64,000 nt of DNA from Microbacterium sediminis (GCF_004564075.1 NZ_CP038256.1:558001-622000), one strand, 5' to 3'; positions 53,253 through 63,005 are shown, counted from the stretch's first letter. Program-made: numbers and translations. The notes: a model not told the origin generated them from the letters alone.

Positions 53253-54635
53253 ATGGCAGCGTTGCCACAGTCGCAGGCCGCGAAGAAGCGCGGCATCGGC
53301 AAGGACCACTGGCTCTACATCGCGGTGATCATCGCCGTGATCGCCGGTGTCGCGGTGGGCCTCATCTGGCCCGACCTCGGCGCCTCGCTCGCCTGGATCG
53401 GCAAGGGCTTCGTCGCGCTCATCAAGATGATGATCGCGCCGGTCATCTTCTGCACGATCGTGCTGGGCATCGGATCGATCGCGAAGGCCGCGACCGTCGG
53501 CAAGGTCGGCGGCATCGCGCTCGTCTACTTCCTCGTGATGTCGACCTTCGCCCTCGCGATCGGCCTGGTGGTCGGCAACATCATCCACCCGGGCGAGGGC
53601 CTGAACATCGCGGGCTCCTCGTACGAGGCCTCCGGCGAGGCCGAGAGCACGACCGACTTCATCCTCGGCATCATCCCGACCACCCTGCTCTCGCCGCTCG
53701 TGGGTGAGTCGGTGCTGCAGGTGCTGTTCGTCTCGCTGCTGGTGGGCTTCGCGATCCAGCAGATGGGCGCCAAGGGCGAGCCGATCCTGAACGGCATCCG
53801 TCACATGCAGGCGGTCGTCTTCCGCGTGCTCACCATGGTGCTGTGGGTCGCCCCGATCGGCGCCTTCGGCGCGATCGCCGGCGTCGTGGGCGAGACCGGC
53901 TGGGACGCGGTGGGCGCCCTCATGGTGCTCATGGTCGGCTTCTACCTGACCTGCATCCTGTTCATCGGCGTGGTGCTGGGCCTGGTGCTGTGGTTCGTCG
54001 CGAAGATCAACATCTTCTCGCTCATGAAGTACCTCGGCCGGGAGTACCTGCTGATCGTCTCCACCTCGTCGAGCGAGTCGGCCCTGCCCCGCCTCATCGC
54101 CAAGATGGAGCACGTCGGCGTCTCCAAGCCCGTCGCGGGCATCACGGTGCCGACCGGGTACTCGTTCAACCTCGACGGCACGGCGATCTACCTCACGATG
54201 GCGTCGCTGTTCATCGCCACGGCCATGGGCATGCCGCTGTCGATCCCCGAGCAGATCGGTCTGCTCGTCTTCATGATCATCGCCTCGAAGGGCGCCGCGG
54301 GCGTCTCGGGAGCCGGCCTGGCCACGCTCGCGGGCGGCCTGCAGACCTACCGCCCCGACCTCGTCGACGGCGTCGGCATGATCACCGGTATCGACCGCTT
54401 CATGTCGGAGGCCCGCGCGCTGACCAACTTCACGGGCAACGCCGTGGCGGCCGTGATCATCGGCACGTGGACGAAGGAATTCGACCGCGACCGCGCCCTG
54501 CGGGTGCTGCGTGGCGACCTGCCGTTCGACGAGCGCACCATGGTCGGCGACGGCCACGGCGGCCCGGCCGACGACGAGCTCGCCGCGCACGAGAGCGAGT
54601 TCGCCGACGCCGACCTCGAGCCGGCGCGCAAGTAA
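53253..54635 (+). CDS. dctA: DctA-like C4-dicarboxylate:cation symporter
   Basis: This 460-residue SDF-family carrier has eight helices and two re-entrant loops. The STSSSESALPRLIAKMEHVG loop is the hallmark serine-rich motif HP1. VPTGYSFNLDGTAIYLTMAS carries the NMDGT-like motif (here NLDGT), and HP2 includes ASKGAAGVSGAGLATLAG. The start is ATG 53253 with AGAGGGA upstream. It is divergent from the sensor/regulator pair, 143 bp away, the usual arrangement for a regulated dicarboxylate carrier. The specific substrate could be succinate, fumarate or malate. Confidence 0.92.
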   Translation: MAALPQSQAAKKRGIGKDHWLYIAVIIAVIAGVAVGLIWPDLGASLAWIGKGFVALIKMMIAPVIFCTIVLGIGSIAKAATVGKVGGIALVYFLVMSTFALAIGLVVGNIIHPGEGLNIAGSSYEASGEAESTTDFILGIIPTTLLSPLVGESVLQVLFVSLLVGFAIQQMGAKGEPILNGIRHMQAVVFRVLTMVLWVAPIGAFGAIAGVVGETGWDAVGALMVLMVGFYLTCILFIGVVLGLVLWFVAKINIFSLMKYLGREYLLIVSTSSSESALPRLIAKMEHVGVSKPVAGITVPTGYSFNLDGTAIYLTMASLFIATAMGMPLSIPEQIGLLVFMIIASKGAAGVSGAGLATLAGGLQTYRPDLVDGVGMITGIDRFMSEARALTNFTGNAVAAVIIGTWTKEFDRDRALRVLRGDLPFDERTMVGDGHGGPADDELAAHESEFADADLEPARK

Positions 54636-54645
54636 CCCGGCCGGC

Positions 54646-54682
54646 CCACGACGCCCCCGCCCCTGCGGCGGGGGCGTCGTGG
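54646..54682 (+). terminator. 15-bp hairpin terminator after dctA
   Basis: CCACGACGCCCCCGC (54646-54660) pairs perfectly with its complement at 54668-54682 around a 7-base loop, 10 bp after the stop. Confidence 0.85.
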
Positions 54683-54686
54683 CGTC

Positions 54687-54692
54687 TACGAT
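54687..54692 (+). promoter_or_regulatory. -10 element of leaderless TfoX-N gene
   Basis: TACGAT is followed by 6 bases and then ATG 54699. It starts only 4 bp after the dctA terminator stem. Confidence 0.6.
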
Positions 54693-54698
54693 CGGCCC

Positions 54699-55010
54699 AT
54701 GGCCTACGACCCCGAGCTCGCCGACCGCGTGCGCGCCATCATCGAGGCGTCCGGCGACGTCGAGGAGAAGCGCATGATGGGGTCGCTGGCCTTCATGATC
54801 AACGGGCGCATGGCCGTGGGCGTCTCGGGCCAGGAGGTGTTCTTCCCCATGGGCGGCGGCGAGGCCCTCGAGGTCGCCCTGCAGCACGGCGCCCACCGGC
54901 TGCAGCTGACCGGCGGCCGCTCCGTGCCGTTCGCGGCGCTCACCGATCCCGACGACGACACCCTCGCCGACTGGATCGCCGAGGCGGTGGAGCGCGCCCT
55001 CGCCCGCTGA
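54699..55010 (+). CDS. TfoX N-terminal domain protein
   Basis: This 103-residue protein is a stand-alone TfoX-N domain. Typical features are AYDPELADRVRAIIEASGDV at the start, EKRMMGSLAFMINGRMAVGV in the core, and a C-terminal helix. In proteobacteria TfoX activates competence genes, but single-domain versions in actinobacteria have no established role. Confidence 0.88.
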   Translation: MAYDPELADRVRAIIEASGDVEEKRMMGSLAFMINGRMAVGVSGQEVFFPMGGGEALEVALQHGAHRLQLTGGRSVPFAALTDPDDDTLADWIAEAVERALAR

Positions 55011-55057
55011 GACTCGCGCGAGTGCCGGGGCGCGCAATGCGGTAGTCCAGCGTTACG

Positions 55058-55077
55058 GGCCGCTGAGGTCAGCGGCC
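55058..55077. terminator. hairpin between convergent TfoX-N and DedA genes
   Basis: GGCCGCTGA (55058-55066) faces TCAGCGGCC (55069-55077). It overlaps the DedA stop codon and may terminate both transcripts. Confidence 0.5.
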
Positions 55078-55671
55078 GCCGGCGCGCGGGGCCAGGCGGG
55101 CGAGGGCGGCGTCGATGACCCAGCCCAGGACGAGCGCCGCGGCGATCGAGACGAGCACCGCGGTGATCGTGCCGCCGGGCAGCAGGGCCGAGATCGTCGC
55201 CCCCACGAGCGCCTGGTACGCCGCCCACAGCAGCGCGGATCCGGCGGCGATCGGCAGATAGCGGGTCGCGCGGATGCCGGTGGCGCCGGCGGTGAGGTTG
55301 ACCACGAGGCGCGCGAACGGGATGAAGCGCACGGTGAACACCGCCATCGCGATGTGGGTGCGCAGCCGGGTCTTCGCCCACTCGTGCACGCGCTGGAACC
55401 GCGGGTGCGTGGCGAAGAACCGCCACCGCTCCGGGTGCAGCAGCCGGCCCACGAGGTAGCAGCACGCGTCGCCGCAGAACGCCGCCGCGCCGCCCACCAC
55501 GATCACCGCCCACAGCGGCGGCACCCCGCCCGACGCCGCGATCGAGCCGAGCACCGTCACGGCCACCTCGCCCGGGATCACCACGAGGAACGAGTCGGCG
55601 AGCACGAGCCCGAACAGGATCGCGAGCACCCACGGGTCCGCGGCCAGTGCGGCCAGCCAGGCGTCGATCAC
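55069..55671 (-). CDS. DedA/SNARE-associated family membrane protein
   Basis: This 200-residue membrane protein has the DedA (VTT) core: LADSFLVVIPGEVAVTVLGS, the glycine-rich GDACCYLVGRLL, and VRFIPFARLVVNLTAGATG with the conserved R-x-x-P. Five to six helices are predicted, including two re-entrant ones. Family members move lipid carriers such as undecaprenyl phosphate or support membrane homeostasis. Initiation appears to be at a GTG. Confidence 0.9.
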   Translation of the reverse strand: MIDAWLAALAADPWVLAILFGLVLADSFLVVIPGEVAVTVLGSIAASGGVPPLWAVIVVGGAAAFCGDACCYLVGRLLHPERWRFFATHPRFQRVHEWAKTRLRTHIAMAVFTVRFIPFARLVVNLTAGATGIRATRYLPIAAGSALLWAAYQALVGATISALLPGGTITAVLVSIAAALVLGWVIDAALARLAPRAGGR

Positions 55672-55747
55672 TGTCTCTGGATAGTGGGCGCGGGTGAACG
55701 GCAGGGATACGGCGTCTCCCGAACGCCTGTGAGTGGTGCGCGCGGCA

Positions 55748-56209
55748 TCAGCCGGCCGTCGGCGTGAGCAGGACCACGTCGGTCGGGGTGCGGCGCGATG
55801 CGGCGAGGGCGTCGAGGTCGGCGTTCGTCGCGCACCACGCCGCCCACAGCCGGTCCCGCTCGGTGCCCGCGGCCCGGCTCGCGACCACCTCGTGCCTCGA
55901 GCCGTCGGCGAGCGCCACGGTGGCGCGGGGGTCGGCCTTCAGGTTCAGCCACCAGGCGGGGTGTCCCTCGCTCCAGCCGTTCATCGCGAGCGTGTGCCAT
56001 CGTCCGCCGTCCTCGAGGTACGCCACGACCGCCAGGCGCGGCTCGCCGGATCGCCGGCCGCGGGTGTGCAGCGTGAGCGATCCCCAGCCGCGCCGATCGG
56101 CGGTCGTCCACAGCCCGCGGCCCGGGCCTCGGCGGGCGATCGCCCGATGGATGCGCCACGCCGTCGTCACGAACCAGCGCGGCGGCACGAACGGCCTCTT
56201 CTCGCTCAT
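55748..56209 (-). CDS. DDN-family deazaflavin/flavin-dependent oxidoreductase
   Basis: This 153-residue split-barrel protein is a second member of the family seen at 4271. It has LTLHTRGRRSGEPRLAVVAY for cofactor binding and WHTLAMNGWSEGHPAWWLNL before the substrate pocket. GGGAGGA lies just before the ATG at 56209. It may use F420 or FMN; the substrate is unknown. It is divergent from pta. Confidence 0.82.
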   Translation of the reverse strand: MSEKRPFVPPRWFVTTAWRIHRAIARRGPGRGLWTTADRRGWGSLTLHTRGRRSGEPRLAVVAYLEDGGRWHTLAMNGWSEGHPAWWLNLKADPRATVALADGSRHEVVASRAAGTERDRLWAAWCATNADLDALAASRRTPTDVVLLTPTAG

Positions 56210-56337
56210 GGGTCCTCCCGGGTCGGCTCCAGGCTCCCACCGCGCCCCGGTCTGGCACACGGGGGAGAACCCGACGCGTCGGCTCCGGGTTGTCTGTGGG
56301 CGGCGCGCGCACCCTGCCGCGGCGGCGCGCGCGTGAA

Positions 56338-56343
56338 TAGGCT
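56338..56343 (+). promoter_or_regulatory. -10 element of pta
   Basis: TAGGCT is followed by 6 bases to the GTG at 56350. An in-frame ATG at 56347 would lie upstream of the predicted transcription start, which is why GTG is preferred. Confidence 0.6.
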
Positions 56344-56349
56344 GAGATG

Positions 56350-58458
56350 GTGGCGAGGAGCATCTACATCACGTCCGCGGAGGGGCACTCCGGCAAGTCG
56401 ACGATCGCGCTCGGGACGCTCGATGCGCTGAGCCGCGTGACGCCCCGCGTCGGGGTGTTCCGCACGATCGCCCGCTCCACCGAGGAGCGCGACTACGTGC
56501 TGCAGATGATGCTCGACCACGACGGCGTCGACCTCGAGTACGACGAGTGCGTCGGCGTCACCTACGACGAGGTGCGGGCCGACCCCGAGCGGGCGCTCGG
56601 GCGGATCGTGCAGCGGTTCCGCGCGGTCGAGGCCAAGTGCGACGCCGTCGTCGTGCTCGGCAGCGACTACACCGACGTGGCCAGCCCCGCCGAGCCGGCG
56701 TTCAACGCCCGGATCGCGGCGAACCTCGGCACCCCCGTGCTGCTCGTCCTCAGCGGCCGCCAGTCGCAGGCCACGACCCCCGCCTCGCTCGGCTCGACCG
56801 AGGCGCGCTCGCCGGAGCGCATCGGCCAGGTCGCCGCCGCCGCGATCGGCGAGCTCGAATACGGCAACGCCGAGCTGGCGGCCACGATCGTCAACCGCGC
56901 CGACGGCGAGCGCGCCGACGAGATCGTCGCCGCCGTGCGGGCGCACACCCCCGACACCCCCGTGTGGTCGCTGCCGGAGGACCCGCTGCTCGTCGCCCCC
57001 ACGATGGGCGACATCCTGCGCGCGGTCGACGGCGAGCTCGTCAAGGGCGACGAGGCGCTGCTCAGTCGCGAGGCGCTGGGCGTGGTGGTGGCCGCCATGT
57101 CGATGACGAACATGCTGCCGCGGCTGACCGAGGGCGCCGTGGTGATCATCCCCGCCGACCGCACCGACGCGCTCCTGGCCGCGCTCACCGCCAACAGCTC
57201 GGCGAGCTTCCCGTCGCTGGCGGGCATCGTGTTGAACGGCCCGTTCGAGATCCCCGACGCCATGCAGCACCTCGTCGAGGGCCTGGCGGCGTCGATCCCG
57301 ATCATCCGCTGCGAGGGCGACACCTACTCCACCGCCGTGCGCATCATGCACACGCGGGGGCGCCTCGCGGCGGCCTCGGCCCAGCGCTACAACCGCGCGC
57401 TGTCGCTGTTCGAGAAGAACGTCGACACCGCCGAGCTCACCCGCGTGCTCGGCGTGGCCCGCACCAACGTGGTCACCCCGCTGATGTTCGAGTACGACCT
57501 GCTCGAGCGCGCCCGCGCCGACCGCAAGCACATCGTGCTGCCGGAGGGCGACGACGATCGGATCCTCCGCGCCGCCGCCATCCTGCTGGAGCGCGGCGTG
57601 GCGCGGCTCACGATCCTCGGCGAGCCGTTCGAGGTGCGCTCGCGCGCCATCGAGCTCGGCCTCGACATCTCGGCCGCCGAGGTGCTCAGCCCGTTCGATC
57701 CCGTCCACGTCGACAAGTTCGCCACCGAATACGCCCGCCTGCGCGCGCACAAGGGCATGACGTACGAGCGCGCGGCCGACACCGTCACCGACGTGTCGTA
57801 CTTCGGCACGATGATGGTGCACATGGGCATGGCCGACGGCATGGTCTCGGGCGCGGCGCACACCACCGCCCACACGATCCGGCCGTCGTTCGAGATCATC
57901 AAGACCAAGCCCGGCGTCTCGGTCGTATCGAGCGTGTTCCTCATGGCCCTCGCCGATCGCGTGCTCGTCTACGGCGACTGCGCCGTGATCCCCGATCCGA
58001 CCAGCGAGCAGCTCGCCGACATCGCGATCTCGTCGGCGGCGACCGCGCGGCAGTTCGGGATCGAGCCGCGCGTGGCGATGCTGTCGTACTCCACGGGCGA
58101 GTCCGGGACGGGCGCCGACGTCGACAAGGTGCGGGAGGCCACGCGGCTGGCGCGCGAGCGCGCACCCGAGCTGCCGATCGAGGGGCCGATCCAGTACGAT
58201 GCGGCGGCCGACGCGGCCGTGGCGAAGGCGAAGCTGCCCGAGTCCACCGTGGCGGGGCGCGCGACGGTGTTCGTCTTCCCCGACCTCAACACGGGCAACA
58301 ACACCTACAAGGCCGTGCAGCGCTCGGCGGGCGCCGTCGCCATCGGCCCCGTGCTGCAGGGGCTCAACAAGCCCGTCAACGACCTCTCGCGCGGCGCGCT
58401 CGTGCAGGACATCGTCAACACCGTGGCGCTCACCGCCATCCAGGCACAGGGGGAGTGA
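56350..58458 (+). CDS. pta: phosphate acetyltransferase
   Basis: Pta interconverts acetyl-CoA and acetyl phosphate. This long form (702 residues) has an N-terminal P-loop domain (ITSAEGHSGKSTIALGTLDA), a DRTGG domain (about 215-330) and the C-terminal catalytic domain (about 385-702), with LPEGDDDRILRAAAILLERG, VSGAAHTTAHTIRPSFEII and VFVFPDLNTGNNTYKAVQRS. The start is GTG 56350 by leaderless spacing, or ATG 56347 if that rule fails. ackA follows 3 bp after the stop. Confidence 0.96.
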   Translation: MARSIYITSAEGHSGKSTIALGTLDALSRVTPRVGVFRTIARSTEERDYVLQMMLDHDGVDLEYDECVGVTYDEVRADPERALGRIVQRFRAVEAKCDAVVVLGSDYTDVASPAEPAFNARIAANLGTPVLLVLSGRQSQATTPASLGSTEARSPERIGQVAAAAIGELEYGNAELAATIVNRADGERADEIVAAVRAHTPDTPVWSLPEDPLLVAPTMGDILRAVDGELVKGDEALLSREALGVVVAAMSMTNMLPRLTEGAVVIIPADRTDALLAALTANSSASFPSLAGIVLNGPFEIPDAMQHLVEGLAASIPIIRCEGDTYSTAVRIMHTRGRLAAASAQRYNRALSLFEKNVDTAELTRVLGVARTNVVTPLMFEYDLLERARADRKHIVLPEGDDDRILRAAAILLERGVARLTILGEPFEVRSRAIELGLDISAAEVLSPFDPVHVDKFATEYARLRAHKGMTYERAADTVTDVSYFGTMMVHMGMADGMVSGAAHTTAHTIRPSFEIIKTKPGVSVVSSVFLMALADRVLVYGDCAVIPDPTSEQLADIAISSAATARQFGIEPRVAMLSYSTGESGTGADVDKVREATRLARERAPELPIEGPIQYDAAADAAVAKAKLPESTVAGRATVFVFPDLNTGNNTYKAVQRSAGAVAIGPVLQGLNKPVNDLSRGALVQDIVNTVALTAIQAQGE

Positions 58459-58461
58459 GCC

Positions 58462-59709
58462 GTGGCCGTCGTGCTCGTTGTCAACAGCGGTTCGTCGTCG
58501 TTCAAGTACCAGCTGCTCGACGTCGCCCCGGACGGCACCGGCCGCCGGCTCGCCTCCGGCCTCGTGGAGCGGATCGGTCAGCCGGCCGGCGCCGCGCGGC
58601 ACACGGTCGCGTTCCACGCCGCGGAGGGCGAGCCGTCGATCGCCGCCACGGAGATGACGCACACCATCGAGCGCGAGATCCCCGGCCACTCGGCCGGGTT
58701 CCAGGTGATGCTCGACGCGTTCGCCGAGCACGGCCCCTCGCTGGACGAGAACCCGCCCGTGGTGATCGGCCACCGGGTGGTGCACGGCGGCGCGCGCTTC
58801 TTCGAGGCCACGGTGATCAGCGACCTCGTCGAGATCAACATCGACGACCTGTCGGTGCTCGCCCCGCTGCACAACCCGGGCGCCGTGCAGGGCATCCGCG
58901 CCGCGCGCCGCGCGTTCGGCGACATCCCGCACGTCGCGGTGTTCGACACGGCGTTCCACCAGACGCTGCCCGCGGCGGCGGCGACCTACGCGATCGACCG
59001 CGAGCTGGCCGAGAAGCACCGCATCCGCCGCTACGGCTTCCACGGCACGAGCCACGAGTACGTCAGCCGCACCGTGGCCGAGCACCTGGGGCGCGACCTC
59101 CGCGAGCTGCGGCAGATCGTGTTCCACCTCGGCAACGGCGCGTCGGTCACGGCGATCGACGGCGGCCGCTCGGTCGAGACCTCCATGGGCCTCACGCCGC
59201 TGGAGGGGCTCGTCATGGGCACCCGCTCGGGCGACCTGGACCCGGCGGTGCTGCTGCACCTGCAGCGACGGGCCGGGATGAGCACCGACGCGCTCGACGA
59301 TCTCCTCAACAAGCACAGCGGCGTGCTCGGGCTGGCCGGCGTGGCCGACATGCGCGACCTGCACGCGCGGCGCGAGGCGGGCGATGCCGCGGCGCAGCTC
59401 GCGTTCGACGTGTACGTGCACCGGCTGCGGTCCTACGCGGGCGCCTACCTCGCGCAGTTGGGCGGCGTCGACGTGATCTCCTTCACGGCCGGGATCGGCG
59501 AGAACGACCCCGCCGTCCGCGCCGGGGCGCTCGAGACGCTCGGCTTCGCGGGGGTGCGGATCGACGCCGAGCGCAACGCCGCCGCGCGCCGCAGCGAGAT
59601 CGCCCGCATCTCGGCCGACGACTCGGAGGTGGTCGTGCTCGTCGTGCCGACCGACGAGGAATTGGAGATCGCCCGTCAGTCTCTGCGCGCGTCAAGCCAC
59701 GACGGGTAA
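58462..59709 (+). CDS. ackA: acetate kinase
   Basis: AckA converts acetyl phosphate and ADP to acetate and ATP. The 415-residue ASKHA-fold protein starts at GTG with VLVVNSGSSSFKYQLLDV. It contains GHRVVHGGARF, the catalytic region FDTAFHQTLP, RRYGFHGTSHEYV, FHLGNGASVTAIDGGRSVET and FTAGIGENDPAVR. GGGGAG before the start and the short gap show it is co-transcribed with pta. Confidence 0.97.
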   Translation: MAVVLVVNSGSSSFKYQLLDVAPDGTGRRLASGLVERIGQPAGAARHTVAFHAAEGEPSIAATEMTHTIEREIPGHSAGFQVMLDAFAEHGPSLDENPPVVIGHRVVHGGARFFEATVISDLVEINIDDLSVLAPLHNPGAVQGIRAARRAFGDIPHVAVFDTAFHQTLPAAAATYAIDRELAEKHRIRRYGFHGTSHEYVSRTVAEHLGRDLRELRQIVFHLGNGASVTAIDGGRSVETSMGLTPLEGLVMGTRSGDLDPAVLLHLQRRAGMSTDALDDLLNKHSGVLGLAGVADMRDLHARREAGDAAAQLAFDVYVHRLRSYAGAYLAQLGGVDVISFTAGIGENDPAVRAGALETLGFAGVRIDAERNAAARRSEIARISADDSEVVVLVVPTDEELEIARQSLRASSHDG

Positions 59710-59712
59710 CCT
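59707..59712 (+). promoter_or_regulatory. -10 element of the beta-phosphoglucomutase gene
   Basis: TAACCT overlaps the end of ackA and lies 6 bp before the GTG at 59719, implying a separate leaderless transcript inside a tight gene row. Confidence 0.55.
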
Positions 59713-59718
59713 GACCGC

Positions 59719-60456
59719 GTGAGTGCGATGCCCGATCTCACGGCCTGCGACGCCGTGCTCTTCGACCTCGACGGGGTGATCACCCCCACCGCCGAGGTGC
59801 ACATGCACGCCTGGCGCGCGATGTTCGAGCGGCTGTTCGCCGACTGGGGCGTGGAGCCGCCGTACACCGACTCCGACTACTTCGACCACCTGGACGGCAA
59901 GAAGCGCTACGACGGCGTCGCCTCGGTGCTGCGCAGCCGCGACGTCGAGATCCCCTGGGGGCACCCGTCCGACCCGCCGGAGGCCGACACCGTGTGCGGC
60001 GTCGGCAACCGCAAGAACGTGGTCTTCTCCCGGATCCTCGAGGAGGAGGGCATCCAGCCCTACCCCGGATCGATCGCCCTGCTCGACGCGCTCGCCGCGG
60101 CCGGCACCCCGGTGGCGATCGTCTCGAGCTCCAAGAACGCCCGCGACGTGCTCACGGCGGCGGGCGTGATCGACCGGTTCCCCGTGATCATGGACGGCGT
60201 CGTGGCCGAGACCGAGCACCTGCCCTCGAAGCCCGCTCCCGACGTGTTCCTCGAGGCGGCGCGCATGTGCGGCGTCGAGCCCGCCCGCGCGGCCGCCGTC
60301 GAGGACGCGATCTCGGGCGTGCAGTCGGCCGCCGCCGGCGGGTTCGGGCTCATCATCGGGGTGGATCGCGGCGCCGGAGCCGAACCCCTCTCGCAGGCCG
60401 GGGCGACGATCGTCGTGTCCGACCTCGCCGAACTCGTGCCGTCCTCCACTCACTGA
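59719..60456 (+). CDS. pgmB: beta-phosphoglucomutase-like HAD phosphatase/mutase
   Basis: This 245-residue HAD protein has the nucleophile motif VLFDLDGVITPTAEVHMHAW, motif II IVSSSKNA, motif III lysine in LPSKPAPDVFLEAARMCGV and acidic motif IV VEDAISGVQSA. The order beta-phosphoglucomutase then GH65 phosphorylase is the classic pair that turns maltose, trehalose or kojibiose into glucose-6-phosphate: the phosphorylase releases beta-glucose-1-phosphate and this enzyme isomerises it. The start is GTG 59719 by leaderless spacing; ATG 59728 is the alternative. Confidence 0.87.
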   Translation: MSAMPDLTACDAVLFDLDGVITPTAEVHMHAWRAMFERLFADWGVEPPYTDSDYFDHLDGKKRYDGVASVLRSRDVEIPWGHPSDPPEADTVCGVGNRKNVVFSRILEEEGIQPYPGSIALLDALAAAGTPVAIVSSSKNARDVLTAAGVIDRFPVIMDGVVAETEHLPSKPAPDVFLEAARMCGVEPARAAAVEDAISGVQSAAAGGFGLIIGVDRGAGAEPLSQAGATIVVSDLAELVPSSTH

Positions 60457-60473
60457 TTCGGAGCAGATCACAC

Positions 60474-63005
60474 ATGATCGATCGCGATCGCTTCCCCGTC
60501 GACCCGTGGCGCCTCGTCGAGACGCGCTGGTCGCCGGAGGACACCGGCCTGACCGAGACCGTGTTCTCGGTCGGCAACGGCTACGTCGGCCTGCGGGGGA
60601 ACCACCCGGAGGGGCGCCACGCGGCCGAGCACGGCACCTTCATCAACGGCTTCCACGAGACCTGGCCGATCCGTCACGCCGAGCAGGCGTACGGGTTCGC
60701 GGAGGTCGGGCAGACGATCGTCAACGTGCCGGATCCCAAGGTGATCCGCGTGTACGTGGACGACGAGCCGCTGTCGCTCGACATCGCGGATGTGCGCGAG
60801 TACGAGCGCGCGGTGGACTTCCGCCGCGGCGTCTACACGCGGCGGATCCTGTGGGTCACCCCGTCGGGCAAGGAGGTGCTCCTCGAGACGGAGCGCCTGA
60901 CCTCGTTCGAGGAGCGCCACCTCGTGGCGCAGCGGATGACGGTGACGGTGCTCAACGCCGACGCGCCCGTGACGATCAGCTCGCAGGTGGTCAACCGCCA
61001 GGATGGCGAGGACGTGTACGGCGCGATCAAGCCGTCGCCGACCGCCGTGGGCTCCGGGTTCGACCCCCGCAAGGCCGAGAAGATCCCCGACCGGGTGCTC
61101 CTGCCGCAGGAGTACTGGCGCGACGGCGAGCGCTCGGCGCTGTCGTACCGCGTGGCGAACTCGGGCATGTCGCTCGCGGTGGTGACCGACCACCGCGTCG
61201 AGACCGGCAACGGCTTCGAGGCCCGCGGCGCGATCGAGCCCGACGTGGCCAAGCACGTCTACCGGGTGCACGCGAAGGCCGGCGTGCCGACCACGATCAC
61301 CAAGTTCGTCGCGTACCACACCTCGCGCGGCGTGCCCCCGCGCGAGCTCATCGACCGCGGGCGGCGCACGCTGGATCGCGCGCTCGACGTGGGCTACGAC
61401 ACGATCGTCGAGCGCCAGCGCGCGTTCATGGACGGGTTCTGGGAGCGCTCGGACGTGCGCATCCCCGGCCACGACGACATCCAGCAGGCCACCCGCTGGT
61501 GCCTGTTCCAGCTCGCGCAGGCCGCCGCCCGCGCCGACGGCTGGGGCGTGCCCGCCAAGGGCCTGACGGGCTCGGGCTACGGCGGCCACTACTTCTGGGA
61601 CACCGAGGTCTACGTGCTCCCGTTCCTCATGTACACCACGCCCCTGTGGGCGCGGAACGCGCTGCGCATGCGCACCATGATGCTGCCCGCGGCCCGCCGC
61701 CGCGCCGCACAGCTGAACGAGGCCGGCGCCCTGTTCCCGTGGCGGACGATCAACGGCGAGGAGGCCTCGGCGTACTACGCGGCCGGCACCGCGCAGTACC
61801 ACATCAACGCCGACGTCAGCTATGCGCTGGCGAAGTACGTGCGCGCCACGGGCGACCAGGACTTCCTACAGCGCGAGGGCGCCGACGTGCTCGTCGAGAC
61901 CGCCCGACTGTGGGCGACGCTGGGCTTCTGGCGCACGGCGGACGGCGAGGAGACGTTCCACATCCACGGCGTCACCGGGCCGGACGAGTACACGACGGTC
62001 GTGAACGACAACCTCTACACGAACGTCATGGCCCGCTACAACCTGCGGGCGGCGGCCCGCGTCGTGCGCGAGATGGCCGCGAACGCCCCCGACGCGTACC
62101 GCGCCCTCGTCGACCGCGTGAAGATGGACCCGGGTGAGCCGGAGGCGTGGGAGCGGGCGGCGGATGCGATCGTCATCCCGTTCGAGGAGTCGTTCGGCAT
62201 CCACCCGCAGGACTCGCTGTTCCTGCAGCGCGAGGTGTGGGACCTCGAGCACACGCCGGCGTCGCAGCGCCCCCTGCTGCTGCACTTCCACCCGCTCGTG
62301 ATCTACCGCTTCCAGGTGCTCAAGCAGGCCGACGTCGTGCTGGCGCTGTTCCTGCAGGGCAACCACTTCTCGCCCGAGCAGAAGCTCGCCGACTTCGAGT
62401 ACTACGACCCGCTGACCACCGGCGACTCGACGCTCTCGGCGGTCGTGCAGTCGATCCTCGCGGCCGAGGTCGGCTACCAGGACCTGGCGCGGGAGTACTT
62501 CGAGCACGCGCTCTACGTGGACCTCGCCGATCTGCACAACAACACCTCCGACGGCGTGCACGTGGCCTCGGCGGGCGGCGTGTGGACCGCGCTCGTGTGC
62601 GGCTTCGGCGGCATGCGCGATCACTTCGGCGAGCTCTCGTTCGACCCGCGCCTGCCCGTCGACTGGCCCGAGCTGTCGTTCCCGCTGCTGTGGCACGGCG
62701 CGCAGCTGCGCGTGACCGTCCGGCGCGACATCCTGCGGGTCGAGCACCAGCACGGTGACGAGGTCGAGTTCCGCGTGCGCGGCACGCTGTACTCGGTCTC
62801 GGCGGGCGAGGCCGTCGATGTCGCGCTGAACGGGCAGGGACCCGTGCGGCACGGCCGGCCCACGCTGCGCAAGTTCGAGGGGTTGCGCCGCGAGGACGGC
62901 ACGGCGCTCGAGCCGGTCGTGCCCGCGGGCAACCAGGACCCCGTGCCGGTGATCACCACGGCGATCCCGGTGATCGTCGATCCCTCGCACGAGCGCATCA
63001 GCTGA
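60474..63005 (+). CDS. GH65 disaccharide phosphorylase
   Basis: This 843-residue protein has the GH65 layout: N-terminal beta-sandwich (about 10-270), linker, (alpha/alpha)6 barrel (about 330-720) and C-terminal beta domain. The catalytic acid is Glu505 in HGVTGPDEYTTV. Phosphate-binding candidates include LLLHFHPLVIYRFQVLKQAD. GH65 enzymes phosphorolyse alpha-linked disaccharides (trehalose, maltose, kojibiose or nigerose) to beta-glucose-1-phosphate; sequence inspection does not fix which. It lies 17 bp after the mutase gene. Confidence 0.92.
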   Translation: MIDRDRFPVDPWRLVETRWSPEDTGLTETVFSVGNGYVGLRGNHPEGRHAAEHGTFINGFHETWPIRHAEQAYGFAEVGQTIVNVPDPKVIRVYVDDEPLSLDIADVREYERAVDFRRGVYTRRILWVTPSGKEVLLETERLTSFEERHLVAQRMTVTVLNADAPVTISSQVVNRQDGEDVYGAIKPSPTAVGSGFDPRKAEKIPDRVLLPQEYWRDGERSALSYRVANSGMSLAVVTDHRVETGNGFEARGAIEPDVAKHVYRVHAKAGVPTTITKFVAYHTSRGVPPRELIDRGRRTLDRALDVGYDTIVERQRAFMDGFWERSDVRIPGHDDIQQATRWCLFQLAQAAARADGWGVPAKGLTGSGYGGHYFWDTEVYVLPFLMYTTPLWARNALRMRTMMLPAARRRAAQLNEAGALFPWRTINGEEASAYYAAGTAQYHINADVSYALAKYVRATGDQDFLQREGADVLVETARLWATLGFWRTADGEETFHIHGVTGPDEYTTVVNDNLYTNVMARYNLRAAARVVREMAANAPDAYRALVDRVKMDPGEPEAWERAADAIVIPFEESFGIHPQDSLFLQREVWDLEHTPASQRPLLLHFHPLVIYRFQVLKQADVVLALFLQGNHFSPEQKLADFEYYDPLTTGDSTLSAVVQSILAAEVGYQDLAREYFEHALYVDLADLHNNTSDGVHVASAGGVWTALVCGFGGMRDHFGELSFDPRLPVDWPELSFPLLWHGAQLRVTVRRDILRVEHQHGDEVEFRVRGTLYSVSAGEAVDVALNGQGPVRHGRPTLRKFEGLRREDGTALEPVVPAGNQDPVPVITTAIPVIVDPSHERIS

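Noticed and set aside
56206..59421. A 1071-codon open frame antisense to pta and ackA
   Set aside because: It is a shadow of third-position GC bias. It has low-complexity Arg/Gly/His-rich sequence without domains, while pta and ackA match known families along their full length on the other strand.
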